Source: Propionibacteriaceae bacterium (GTDB taxonomy: Bacteria > Actinomycetota > Actinomycetes > Propionibacteriales > Propionibacteriaceae). From it: 64,000 nt of DNA. The notes beneath the pieces are model-generated. The model did not search any database, was not told the DNA's origin, and saw only the letters and a program-made list of their open reading frames with translations. The position numbers were made by a program, and so were the translations under genes. Shown piece after piece: positions 39,990 through 48,507 of this stretch; positions within the stretch are counted from its first letter, which is position 1, and each line of letters begins with the position of its first letter. The stretch spans positions 180,702-244,701 of the forward strand of contig JAFKJK010000018.1 in NCBI GenBank assembly GCA_017306015.1, read 5' to 3'.

Positions 39990-40017
39990 GTGGGGGCCGA
40001 GCTGGCCCGGCCCCCAC
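39990..40017 (-). terminator. intra-operon stem-loop after the binding-protein gene
   Basis: GTGGGGGCCG (39990-39999) and CGGCCCCCAC (40008-40017) form a perfect 10-bp stem with an 8-nt loop. It lies 21 bp beyond the stop of the binding-protein gene and before the first permease gene, with no T-tract. Its placement matches the stem-loop at 20867-20899 in sugar locus 1. Confidence 0.75.
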
Positions 40018-40037
40018 AACCTAGAGCCGACGGAGCG

Positions 40038-41354
40038 TCACTTCATCGCGAACTCGACGGTCTTCTGGGCTTCGTCGAGGGCCGCGGCCGGATCGGTGCC
40101 GTTGAGGATCTTCGTGATCGCGGCGCTCACCGCGTCCCTGCCCTCGTAGTAGTAGGCGCCGGTGTTGTTCTTCGGCACCTGCTTGGAGAACTCGAGCACC
40201 TTGGAGAAGACCGGCTGGCCACCGAAGAAGTCCAGCGGCTTGGAGTAGACCGAGCTGTCGGCCATCGGCAGCCAGTTCGCCACCGCGCCGGAGGACGGCA
40301 GGATCGTCTCGTACAGCTCCTTCGAGCCGGCGAAGGTCTTGTTCAGGAAGTCGGACGCAAGCTCGTAGTTGGCGTTCGAGCTGATCGCCCAGGACGAGCC
40401 GCCGTTGGCGGAGTAGTTGGTCGCGCCGGCCACGCCGTCCAGCTTCGGCAGGTTGGTGACGGCCCACTTTCCGGACTGGTCCTTGGCGGTCTGGATCGAC
40501 CCCATGATCCACACGCCGTTGATGGTGCCGGCGACGTTCCCGTTCACGAACGTTCCGATGTACTCGTCCCAGGAGTTCACCTCGACGAAGACGCCGGACT
40601 TGACCAGTTCGGAGTAGGTGTCGATCGCCTTGAGCAGGGCCGGGTTGTTGCTGATCGTCGGGTTGCCCTTCTCGTCGAAGAGGCTGGCCCCGGCGCTCTG
40701 CAGCATCATCATGATCATGTCGGACGAGCCGGCCTGGCCGGACAGCAGCGGCTTGCCGGTCTTGGCCTTGACTTCCTTGGCCTTGGTGATGAAGTCGCTC
40801 CAGCTGATGTTCGTGAAGTCGTCGATCGTCATGCCGGCCTGCTTCAGCACGTCGGTGCGCAGGGCCGTGATCGCGGTGCCGTTGTCGAACGGCAGCCCGT
40901 AGTTCACGCCGTCGACGGTGGAGTAGGCGGTGACGCCGGCCGGGAACTGGGTGAAGTCGACGCCGGACTTGCCGTAGTCGCTGAAGAGGTCGGGGTAGTT
41001 GATGACGTTCTTCTGGTAGGCGTTGTTCTGCATCAGGAAGATGTCCGGAAGCTGCTTGGTCTCCTTGGACTGCGCCAGGGTCGTCAGCTTGGTCTGCAGG
41101 TCGTCCCAGGGAGTCTCGACGACGTTGACCTTCACGTCGGGGTTGTCCTTGGCGTAGATCTTCGCGGCTTCCTTCATCGCGTAGATGTTGAACGTGGGGT
41201 CCCAGCACCAGACCGTCAGGGTGCCGCTCTTCGGCCCGCTGGCGGCGGTGTCTCCGGCTGTGGGGGCCGGGGCCGCGCCGGAGCCACAGGCAGCCAGCGC
41301 GATGCTCAGTGGCACGAGCAGTGCCAGGGAGGCGATCTTCCTCACCTTGTTCAT
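40038..41354 (-). CDS. ABC sugar-binding lipoprotein (LacE-like)
   Basis: The 438-residue extracellular solute-binding protein has a lipoprotein signal with lipobox LAAC (Cys about residue 24: LVPLSIALAACGSG) and a CUT1 receptor domain (GTLTVWCWDPTFNIYAMKEAAKIYAKDNPDVKV). It is first in the operon with two permeases and lacZ, so a beta-galactoside ligand is likely. ATG 41354 was chosen for the signal peptide; the frame extends upstream through the operator region without homology. A perfect LacI-type operator lies about 100 bp upstream. Confidence 0.92.
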   Translation of the reverse strand: MNKVRKIASLALLVPLSIALAACGSGAAPAPTAGDTAASGPKSGTLTVWCWDPTFNIYAMKEAAKIYAKDNPDVKVNVVETPWDDLQTKLTTLAQSKETKQLPDIFLMQNNAYQKNVINYPDLFSDYGKSGVDFTQFPAGVTAYSTVDGVNYGLPFDNGTAITALRTDVLKQAGMTIDDFTNISWSDFITKAKEVKAKTGKPLLSGQAGSSDMIMMMLQSAGASLFDEKGNPTISNNPALLKAIDTYSELVKSGVFVEVNSWDEYIGTFVNGNVAGTINGVWIMGSIQTAKDQSGKWAVTNLPKLDGVAGATNYSANGGSSWAISSNANYELASDFLNKTFAGSKELYETILPSSGAVANWLPMADSSVYSKPLDFFGGQPVFSKVLEFSKQVPKNNTGAYYYEGRDAVSAAITKILNGTDPAAALDEAQKTVEFAMK

Positions 41355-41451
41355 GAAGTGACTTTCTCGTGTGGTTGCGTCGATGTCCGGGTCGGCGCGG
41401 TCCCGGAGAGCTCCCTCGCTCTCGTCGTGTCCTGGGAGGTGGTTCAGCAAT

Positions 41452-41463
41452 GTTTACGTAAAC
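41452..41463. promoter_or_regulatory. LacI-type operator GTTTACGTAAAC
   Basis: A perfect 12-bp palindrome with a central CG, the hallmark of LacI-family sites, lies between the divergent LacI gene and the transporter/lacZ operon. It is AT-rich against a GC-rich background. The 231-bp gap 41355-41585 otherwise holds only promoter sequence. Confidence 0.75.
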
Positions 41464-41573
41464 GTAGCAGCGGATCCTCGGTGCTGTCACGCATCTCCCG
41501 GTCACAGTCCGGTAACGGCGCACGGCTGGAGTCGGATGCATGTTGACGTCGCCATTTGTCGGCCCGGAGGCGC

Positions 41574-41579
41574 TACCAT
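41574..41579 (+). promoter_or_regulatory. -10 box TACCAT of the leaderless lacI-type gene
   Basis: TACCAT is followed by 6 nt and then ATG 41586, with no ribosome site, giving the leaderless pattern seen elsewhere in the window. Confidence 0.5.
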
Positions 41580-41585
41580 CAGGCC

Positions 41586-42614
41586 ATGCCCACCACGACC
41601 GGTCGCGGGCGCCGGAAGACTGGCCCGTCCATCGAGGATGTCGCCCGGCTGGCCGGGGTGTCGGCCCAGACGGTCTCACGCGTGTCGACGGGCGCTGAAC
41701 CCGTCCGCGAGGAGACCAGGACCAGGGTGCTCGCCGCGATGGACCAGCTGGGCTATTCGCCCAACCGGGCCGCCCGGGCGTTGCGGAACGGCTCCTTCGG
41801 CACGATCGGGTTGCTCGCGTACCGGTTCGAGCGGACCGGAGAGGCACTGACGACCGAGGCGGTCGTGCAGGCGGCGGAGGCCGAGGATTACTCGGTCACC
41901 CTGCTCAGCGTGCGCCAGCCGGTGGCCGACCAGTGGGAGCACGCGGCGCACCGACTCTCCCACCAGGCGGTCGACGCCCTGGTGATCATCCGGGCCGAGC
42001 AGGCCACCCCGGAGTCGCTGGCCCTGCCGGCCGGCATGGCGGTCGCGGTCTCGGATTCACGTCTCGTCGGCCACTATCCCTCCGTGGTGGCCGACCAGGT
42101 GCAGGGCAGCATGGACGCCACCAGGCACCTGCTGGAACTCGGCCACAGCACGGTCCACCACATCGCCGGCCCGGACGACTCCGAGCCGGCACTGGTGAGA
42201 TCCGCCACGTGGCAGCGCTGTCTTGCCGAGGCGGGGATCCGTCCGCCCGAGCTCTGGCGCGGCGACTGGACGGCCGGGTCGGGCTACGAGGCCGGGCTCC
42301 GGATCGCGCAGGACCCGTCGATCACGGCGGTGTACTGCGCCAACGACGAGATGGCGTTCGGCCTGATGCGAGCGCTGTACGAGCGCGGCCGCCGGGTACC
42401 CGACGACGTCTCGGTGATCGGCTTCGACGGGATCACGCTGAGTGAGTTCTCCTCACCGCCGCTCACCACGGTCAGGCAGGACTTCCATCGGGTCGGCCGC
42501 GAGCTCGTCCAGCTCGTCCTCGACCAGCTCCGCTCGAAGGAGCGGCGTCCGCAGGTGCGCGTCGTCGTGCCGACCGAGCTGATCGTCCGCGGAACGACGG
42601 CACCGCCGCCGTGA
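41586..42614 (+). CDS. LacI-family transcriptional repressor
   Basis: The 342-residue protein has the LacI helix-turn-helix and hinge (SIEDVARLAGVSAQTVSRVSTGAEPVREETRTRVLAAMDQLGYSPNRAARALR) at about residues 15-67 and a periplasmic-binding-protein-like sensor domain ending in DDVSVIGFDG. It is divergent from the galactoside transporter/lacZ operon and probably represses it through the palindrome at 41452-41463. ATG 41586 is supported by the TACCAT box 6 nt upstream. Confidence 0.94.
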   Translation: MPTTTGRGRRKTGPSIEDVARLAGVSAQTVSRVSTGAEPVREETRTRVLAAMDQLGYSPNRAARALRNGSFGTIGLLAYRFERTGEALTTEAVVQAAEAEDYSVTLLSVRQPVADQWEHAAHRLSHQAVDALVIIRAEQATPESLALPAGMAVAVSDSRLVGHYPSVVADQVQGSMDATRHLLELGHSTVHHIAGPDDSEPALVRSATWQRCLAEAGIRPPELWRGDWTAGSGYEAGLRIAQDPSITAVYCANDEMAFGLMRALYERGRRVPDDVSVIGFDGITLSEFSSPPLTTVRQDFHRVGRELVQLVLDQLRSKERRPQVRVVVPTELIVRGTTAPPP

Positions 42615-42650
42615 TGAGGTCCGTGAATCGTCGACCCGACCGGCGCCGGC

Positions 42651-43403
42651 TCAGACGGTCAGGCCGAAGGTGATCGGCGCCGCGGGCGAGGAGTGCAGGT
42701 CGGGGGAGAGGTCGTACGGGGTGAACGCGAGCAACCCGGCAAGGTGCGGTTCGAGGTCGCGGGCGACCTGGGTGAGGCTGGGCGCGGAGCCGAGTTCGGC
42801 GGCGATCGACGTCACGCCCGCGTCGTCGATGCCACACGGGACGATCCGGCCGAACCAGGACAGATCCGGATCGACGTTGAGCGCGAAGCCGTGCATCGTC
42901 GTCCGCTTCGCCACCCGGACGCCGATCGCCGCGATCTTGCGCTCGGGACGGGTTCCGTCCGCGCCGAGCCAGACGCCGGTCCGTCCGGCCACCCGCCCGG
43001 ACGCGATCCCGTAGCCGGCCAGGACGCGGATCAACGCCTCCTCGACCCGGCGGACGTAGTCAACGACGCCGACCCGGCTCCGCCCCGGGCTCGATCCGGG
43101 ATCAGGCAGCCTCACGATCGGGTAGCCGACCAGCTGACCGGGGCCGTGATAGGTGATCTTCCCGCCACGGTCCACGTCCACCACCGGCGTGCCGTCAAAG
43201 GGCCGCTCGTGCGGCAATGTCGTCCGGCCGGCGGTGAAGACGTGGTCGTGCTCGACGTACAGCACCGTGTCCGGACGCTCCCCGGAGGCCACGCCGGCGT
43301 GCACCACGCGCTGGAGCTCCCAGGTGGCGCGGTACTCGCTGAGACCGTCCAGGCGGTGGTCGAACACCACGGCGGGCGCGGCGAGCGGGGCCGGCCGGCT
43401 CAC
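42651..43403 (-). CDS. lipB: octanoyltransferase
   Basis: The 250-residue enzyme moves octanoate from acyl carrier protein to lipoyl domains. Family landmarks are GRTTLPHE, the [18 protein letters not shown] loop, catalytic Lys156 (KIAAIG) and the acyl-accepting Cys190 in PCGI. GTG 43403 overlaps the sucB stop by 4 bp, so its substrate protein and the modifying enzyme are translated from one message. Confidence 0.95.
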   Translation of the reverse strand: MSRPAPLAAPAVVFDHRLDGLSEYRATWELQRVVHAGVASGERPDTVLYVEHDHVFTAGRTTLPHERPFDGTPVVDVDRGGKITYHGPGQLVGYPIVRLPDPGSSPGRSRVGVVDYVRRVEEALIRVLAGYGIASGRVAGRTGVWLGADGTRPERKIAAIGVRVAKRTTMHGFALNVDPDLSWFGRIVPCGIDDAGVTSIAAELGSAPSLTQVARDLEPHLAGLLAFTPYDLSPDLHSSPAAPITFGLTV

Positions 43404-45244
43404 AACTCGAAGGCGCCTTCCTCGAGGCGTGCCTTCAGGAAGCTGAGGAAGCGGGCGGCGTCCGCACCGTCCACCAGGCGGTGGTCGTAGGACAGCGACA
43501 GGTACATCATGTCGCGGACGGCGATGATCTCGCCCAGCGCCGGATCGTCCACCACCATCGGCCGCTTCACCAGCGCGCCGGTGCCGAGGATGGCGACCTG
43601 GGGCTGGTTGACGATCGGGGTGTCGAACAGCGTCCCGGCCGAGCCGTAGTTCGTGATCGTGAAGGTGCCGCCGGACAGCTCGTCGGGCGCCACCTTCGAC
43701 GCGCGGCTGCGGGCAGCCAGGTCGCCGATCTTCTTGGCCAGGCCGCTCACGCTCAGGTCACCGGCGTCCTTCACGACCGGGACCATCAGGCCCTTCTCGG
43801 TGTCGACGGCGATGCCCAGGTGCTCCCCGTCGGCGTAGGTGATCGTGCCGGCCTCGGTGTCGATGGTCGCGTTCACCTTGGGGAACTGCTTGAGCGCCTC
43901 GATCGCGGCCTTCGCGATGAACGGCAGGTAGCTGAGGCCGACTCCCTCGCGGGCACGGAAGGCGTCCTTCTCCTTCGCGCGCAGCCGGGAGATCGCGGTC
44001 AGGTCCACCTCGACGGTGGCGGTCAGCTGCGCCGAGACCTGCAGGGATTCGACCATCCGCCGGGCGATGGTGGCGCGGATGCGGCTCATCTTCTCGGTCG
44101 TCCCGCGCTTGCCGGCGTCCGGGCTGGGCGCCGGTGCGGCCGGAGCGGACGCCTGTGCCGGGGCGGACGGGGCGGCCGGCTCGGGAGCCGCGGCCGCGGC
44201 CTTGGTGGCTGCTGCGGCGAGCACGTCCTGCTTGCGGATGCGTCCGCCGACGCCGGTGCCGGTCAGGGTGGCGAGATCGACGCCGTTGGCCTCGGCGAGC
44301 TTGCGCACGAGCGGCGTGACGTAGGTGTCGCCGGAGCCCTCCGCGGCCCGCCGTGCCGGGGCTGCCGGTGCGGGCGCGGGTGCGGGAGTCGACTGCGGGG
44401 CGGGGGCCGGAGCCTGAGGCTGGGGGACAGGCGCCGGAGCCGGAGCCGGAGCCGGCGCGGCAGCCGGCTGGGCGGGAGGCTGCTGCACCTGGGCGGCCTG
44501 CGGAGCCGGGGCTGGTTGAGCCGGTGCCTCGGGGGCGGCCTGGGGCTGTGGAGCGGGGGCGGCCGGTGCGGCGCTGCCGCCGATCACGCCGAGCACGGCA
44601 CCGACGGGGGCGACCTCGTCCTCGCCGACCCGGATCTCGGTGAGGACGCCGGACGCCGGAGCGGGGAGCTCGGTGTCGACCTTGTCGGTGGAGACCTCGA
44701 CCAGCGGTTCGTCCGCCGTGACTGTCTCGCCGACCTGCTTCAGCCAGCGGGACACCGTCCCCTCGGTGACGGACTCGCCGAGCGCCGGCAGCACGACGTC
44801 GGTGCCGCCCGTGCTCTGCTGTGCCTCGGCCGGAGCCTGGGGAGCGGGCGCCTGGGCAGCGGGCTGCGCGTCCGGGTCCGCTGTCGCGGCCTCGACCGGG
44901 GCGGCGGTCGGCTGGACGGGTTCCGGCTCGGTGGGAGCCGGCTCGACGGGAGCCTGCTCAGGAGCGGCAGCGGCGGGCGCGGGCTCAGCCGATCCGGACG
45001 CCTCGCCGGGCTCGCCGATCAGGGCGAGCGTCGCCCCGACCGGAGCGACCCCGTCCTCCTGGACGAGGATCTCCAGCAGGACGCCCGCGACCGGGGACGG
45101 GAGTTCGGTGTCCACCTTGTCGGTGGAGATCTCCACCAACGGCTCATCGGCCGCGACGGTCTCGCCAACCTGCTTCAGCCAGCGCGAAACCGTACCTTCG
45201 GTGACGCTCTCGCCGAGTGCGGGGAGTGGGACGGGAGTGGACAT
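43400..45244 (-). CDS. sucB: 2-oxoglutarate dehydrogenase E2 (dihydrolipoyllysine succinyltransferase)
   Basis: The 614-residue E2 has two nearly identical lipoyl domains (each with [20 protein letters not shown] and a lipoylated Lys in STDKVDTE), long Ala/Pro-rich linkers, a peripheral-subunit-binding domain ([24 protein letters not shown]) and a catalytic domain ending with the active-site His motif [10 protein letters not shown]. In actinobacteria this E2 can serve both pyruvate and 2-oxoglutarate complexes. A ribosome site GAAGGAG precedes ATG 45244. It is followed by lipB. Confidence 0.95.
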   Translation of the reverse strand: MSTPVPLPALGESVTEGTVSRWLKQVGETVAADEPLVEISTDKVDTELPSPVAGVLLEILVQEDGVAPVGATLALIGEPGEASGSAEPAPAAAAPEQAPVEPAPTEPEPVQPTAAPVEAATADPDAQPAAQAPAPQAPAEAQQSTGGTDVVLPALGESVTEGTVSRWLKQVGETVTADEPLVEVSTDKVDTELPAPASGVLTEIRVGEDEVAPVGAVLGVIGGSAAPAAPAPQPQAAPEAPAQPAPAPQAAQVQQPPAQPAAAPAPAPAPAPVPQPQAPAPAPQSTPAPAPAPAAPARRAAEGSGDTYVTPLVRKLAEANGVDLATLTGTGVGGRIRKQDVLAAAATKAAAAAPEPAAPSAPAQASAPAAPAPSPDAGKRGTTEKMSRIRATIARRMVESLQVSAQLTATVEVDLTAISRLRAKEKDAFRAREGVGLSYLPFIAKAAIEALKQFPKVNATIDTEAGTITYADGEHLGIAVDTEKGLMVPVVKDAGDLSVSGLAKKIGDLAARSRASKVAPDELSGGTFTITNYGSAGTLFDTPIVNQPQVAILGTGALVKRPMVVDDPALGEIIAVRDMMYLSLSYDHRLVDGADAARFLSFLKARLEEGAFEL

Positions 45245-45282
45245 GCCGGATGCTCCTTCAGATGTTCGCTGCTACCAGGGTC

Positions 45283-45332
45283 AGACTAGCCCCCCGTCCC
45301 AGCGGCACGCCTCCAGGTAAGGACGTACGTCC
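45283..45332 (-). promoter_or_regulatory. sucB promoter region with upstream palindrome
   Basis: On the minus strand TAGTCT (45288-45283) is a plausible -10, giving a leader of about 32 nt. About 33 bp further upstream lies the perfect 12-bp palindrome GGACGTACGTCC (45321-45332), a possible regulator site. Evidence is positional only. Confidence 0.4.
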
Positions 45333-45356
45333 ACGGCGTCCGTGGCCGCCCTGTCC

Positions 45357-46895
45357 CTACTGGCGCTGGTCGGTCACGGCCAGGAAGGCGGCGACCAGGG
45401 ATTCGGCCAGCGCAGCTCCGGGAGCGGGCGTCGCCCCGGTGAACAGCGACGCCGCCGACCCGGGGCAGGCGTAGAGTCCGCCGATCACCGAGCCGTCGGT
45501 ACGCAGAACTCGGGAGTCCGCATCGGTGACCAACCCGCCCCTGCTCCCGGCGTCCCCCGGGTAGACGCGGACGGCCCAGAACGGCGGCTTGTCGATCTTG
45601 CCCAGGGACGCGTTCCTCCGCTTGCCCTTGGCGTCCCGCGACGGCTCGCCCCTGCCGAAGTCGACATCGTTGCCCTTGGCGGCGAAGCCGTTGAAGCGGA
45701 CCACCGAGCCCAGCAGCCCGGCGCGGTCCAGGCCGGTCGCCATGGCGAGGTCGTTGAGCGTGGACGCCCGGACGACCTCGCCGTCCTCGATCGCCTGCTT
45801 CGGGGTGTTGCCGGCGGCCCAGGGACCCAGCTGGCAGCCCTGGCGGTGCCGGTTGTCCATGACCAGCCAGCTCGGCACGGCGCGGACGCCGCGGCTTCGC
45901 TCGTACATCGCGCGGGCAACCTGGTCGCCGGGGGCGGTCTCGTCGGTGAACCGGTCGCCGGCCGCATCGACGAGGATGCCGTGCGGGTCGGCGAGGGCCG
46001 GTCCCAGCGCGTACGCCCGGCCACCGCTCACCATCACCGGCGTCCACCAGGCCTCGTCGAGGTTGGTCGTGGCAGCGCCGACGGCGCGTCCCAGGCTCAG
46101 CCCCGAGCCGTCGTCGCGGGCGCCGGCCAGGCTCCAGGACGCGTCGGTCGGCAGCGGGAGGTACTCCTCCCGGAGCGCCTGCGAGCGTCCGAAGCCGCCC
46201 GCGGCGAGCAGCACCCGCTTCGCGGCGACCCGGGTGACGCCCTCCTCGCGCTCCACGGTGGCACCGACGACGCGATCGCCCTCGGTGAGCAGTCCGGTCG
46301 CGGTGGCGTTCAGCCACAGGTCCACCCCGTTGGCGCTGGCCCGGTGCAGCAGGTGCGCCACCAGGGACTCGCCCGGACCGGTCGTCCGCCGGGGCAGCGG
46401 CAGCCGGGCGAAGGTGGTCCGCAGCAGGCCGACCTCCGGGGTCAGGGCGTCCTCGCTGTCGCCGAGCAGGCGGCGGTCGATCGGGCCAACCTGCAGGACG
46501 CGGCCGTGCGTCCGGGCGCCGGGGAGCTCGGGGTAGGCGTCCGCGGCGCCTCTGGCGGCGTGCAGCGGCACGTTCGAGGACGCGAGCCACTTGGCCAGCT
46601 TGGGGGCGGTGCGGACGAACGCCGTCCGGCGAGCGGCCGACGGCTCGTCGACAGGCTGGCCCAGCAGCGACTCCAGGTAGTCGGACGCGGCCTCGCGTGA
46701 GTCCTCGCCGGCCTTCGCCCCGAGCTGGTTGCCCGGCAGCCAGAGGTCTCCGTCCCCGTCGAGGGTGGCGCCGCCGGCCAGCCCGGTCCGCTCGACCACG
46801 AGGACGGTGTCACCCAACCTCCGGGCCGCGGTGGCCGCCAGCAGGCCGGCCGCGCCGCCGCCGACGACCAGGAGGTCGACCTCCACGTCGGTCAT
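45357..46895 (-). CDS. FAD-dependent oxidoreductase (KstD/fumarate-reductase flavoprotein family)
   Basis: The 512-residue protein has an N-terminal FAD-binding site (DLLVVGGGAAGLLAATAARRLG, VVERTGLAGGAT) and the family's C-terminal flavin loop (GGLYACPGSAASLFTG). It belongs to the 3-ketosteroid-dehydrogenase / flavocytochrome-c flavoprotein superfamily. It is not dihydrolipoamide dehydrogenase: no CxxxxC redox motif follows the FAD site. It overlaps pepA (ATGA) and stands just upstream of sucB, where many actinobacteria encode Lpd. Substrate unknown. Confidence 0.84.
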   Translation of the reverse strand: MTDVEVDLLVVGGGAAGLLAATAARRLGDTVLVVERTGLAGGATLDGDGDLWLPGNQLGAKAGEDSREAASDYLESLLGQPVDEPSAARRTAFVRTAPKLAKWLASSNVPLHAARGAADAYPELPGARTHGRVLQVGPIDRRLLGDSEDALTPEVGLLRTTFARLPLPRRTTGPGESLVAHLLHRASANGVDLWLNATATGLLTEGDRVVGATVEREEGVTRVAAKRVLLAAGGFGRSQALREEYLPLPTDASWSLAGARDDGSGLSLGRAVGAATTNLDEAWWTPVMVSGGRAYALGPALADPHGILVDAAGDRFTDETAPGDQVARAMYERSRGVRAVPSWLVMDNRHRQGCQLGPWAAGNTPKQAIEDGEVVRASTLNDLAMATGLDRAGLLGSVVRFNGFAAKGNDVDFGRGEPSRDAKGKRRNASLGKIDKPPFWAVRVYPGDAGSRGGLVTDADSRVLRTDGSVIGGLYACPGSAASLFTGATPAPGAALAESLVAAFLAVTDQRQ

Positions 46896-48382
46896 CAGGA
46901 GGCCTGGGCGTGCGCCAGCGCAATCAGCGTCCGTACGGCCATGCCGGTTCCGCCGGCCGGCGTGTAGTCGTAGGCGGCCTTGTCGTTGAACGCGGGCCCG
47001 GCGATGTCGAGGTGGGCCCAGGGAGTGGTCTCCGGAACGAAGGTGGACAGGAACGCGGCCGCGCTGAGCGCTCCGCCGTTCCGGTCGGCCGTCGACTTGA
47101 GGTCGGCCACCTTCGACTCCAGCTTGCCGAGGGTCTCCTCGGGGATCGGCAGCTGCCAGAACAGCTCGCCGGCGGCCTCGGCCGCGTCCAGGACCAGGTC
47201 GGCGGTCTCGTCCTCCCGGGCCATCAGCCCGGCGACCCGGTCACCGAGCGCGACGACGCAGGCGCCGGTGAGCGTGGCGACGTCGAGGATCAGGTCGGGG
47301 CCGTCCTGGGAGCACTTCACCAGGGCGTCGGCCATCACCAGTCGTCCCTCGGCGTCGGAGTTGCCGTTCTCGACAGTCTTGCCGCCGAACATCGTCAGCA
47401 CGTCGGACGGCCGGTACGCGGTCGACGACGGCATGTTCTCCGCCATGGACGCGTACGTGGTCACGCGCACCTTCAGGCCCAGCTTCGCGATGGCGACGGT
47501 GGCGGCCAGCACAGCGGCGGCCCCGGCCATGTCGGACTTCATCGTGTACATGCCGTCGGCCGGCTTGAGGTTCAGGCCTCCGGTGTCGAACGTGATGCCC
47601 TTGCCGACCAGGCCGAGGTGGAACCGGGCGCCGCGCGGGGCGTAGCTGAGCTTGACCAGCCGGGGCTTGCGTGCCGAACCGCCGCCGACAGCCAGGATGC
47701 CGCCGCATCCCTCCTTCTCCAGGGCCTTCTCGTCGAGGACCTCGCAGGCGACCTTGGCATCCTTCGCGAGGGCTCGGGCCTGTTCGGCGAAGGTCTCCGG
47801 GTAGAGCAGGTTGGCCGGGGTGTTGACCCAGTCGCGGGCGGCGACCACGGCGTCCGCGACGATGGTGGCGAGCTCGACCGCCTGCCGGGCCTCGGCCTTC
47901 CGGTTGGCGCTGACCAGGGTGATCTCGCCCACCCCCGCGCCGGCCGGACGGTAGGAGTAGGAGCCGAGCAGTGCGCCCTCGGCGGCGCCCTTGATGATCT
48001 CCGGCTCGGTGGTGTCCAGACTGATCGTGACAGCCTGGGGTGAGCGGCCCTCCAGTCCCGCGACGAGCCGGACGGCGGCGCCGGCGGCGCGGCGGACCTG
48101 CTCGGGGGTGACGTCGATCGGGCCGAGGCCGACGACCACGAGGCGGAGACTGCCGGGGGCCGACACGAGCGCGGTCTTGCCGAGCTTCGCCGAGGCCCCG
48201 AGGCTGACGGCGACATCCTCGACGCTGCGTCCCATGGCCTTGGCGAACGGCTTGCCGAGCTCCTCGGGAAGCCCGACCAGGACGGGTCCTTCGGTGGTCT
48301 CGGCGAGCCCGATCACCAGGATGCCGGGGTCCTTCCCGACGGTGTTCGCGAGGCTGAGGGTCCCGGTCCTGGTGCTGCTCAT
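46895..48382 (-). CDS. pepA: leucyl aminopeptidase (M17)
   Basis: The 495-residue cytosolic metallopeptidase has the M17 metal and catalytic motifs: VGKGITFDTGGLNLKP with the active Lys, MKSDMAG, and the signature NSDAEGRL, a T-to-S variant of the usual NTDAEGRL. ATG 48382 was chosen: GGGAGAG lies just upstream and the usual N-terminus begins nearby. ATG 48427 touches a TAGCCT -10 box and would lie before or at the transcription start. Confidence 0.94.
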   Translation of the reverse strand: MSSTRTGTLSLANTVGKDPGILVIGLAETTEGPVLVGLPEELGKPFAKAMGRSVEDVAVSLGASAKLGKTALVSAPGSLRLVVVGLGPIDVTPEQVRRAAGAAVRLVAGLEGRSPQAVTISLDTTEPEIIKGAAEGALLGSYSYRPAGAGVGEITLVSANRKAEARQAVELATIVADAVVAARDWVNTPANLLYPETFAEQARALAKDAKVACEVLDEKALEKEGCGGILAVGGGSARKPRLVKLSYAPRGARFHLGLVGKGITFDTGGLNLKPADGMYTMKSDMAGAAAVLAATVAIAKLGLKVRVTTYASMAENMPSSTAYRPSDVLTMFGGKTVENGNSDAEGRLVMADALVKCSQDGPDLILDVATLTGACVVALGDRVAGLMAREDETADLVLDAAEAAGELFWQLPIPEETLGKLESKVADLKSTADRNGGALSAAAFLSTFVPETTPWAHLDIAGPAFNDKAAYDYTPAGGTGMAVRTLIALAHAQAS

Positions 48383-48427
48383 GGTCTCTCCCTGTTCGGC
48401 GCTGCTACTGCCTGCGGTTACCTCCAT

Positions 48428-48433
48428 AGGCTA
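48428..48433 (-). promoter_or_regulatory. -10 box TAGCCT of pepA
   Basis: TAGCCT on the minus strand places the transcription start near 48421, leaving a leader of about 38 nt to ATG 48382. This argues against the upstream ATG at 48427. The 125 bp between the pepA start and the secreted-protein gene stop hold no other gene. Confidence 0.45.
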
Positions 48434-48507
48434 GTGCTCGCCGGCGACCAGGAGTGAACCCGAGTGCCCCTTCCTTCCGCGAGGAGGAGCCCCGGGCCGG
48501 CCGCTCG

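Noticed and set aside
43400..45244. Repeat DNA near 44610-45220 as a mobile element
   Set aside because: The repeated sequence is the two lipoyl domains and Ala/Pro-rich linkers of SucB, a normal feature of this E2 family.
48383..48427. Start of pepA at ATG 48427
   Set aside because: The ATG touches a TAGCCT -10 box, so it would not lie within the transcript; ATG 48382 has a good ribosome site and fits family length.
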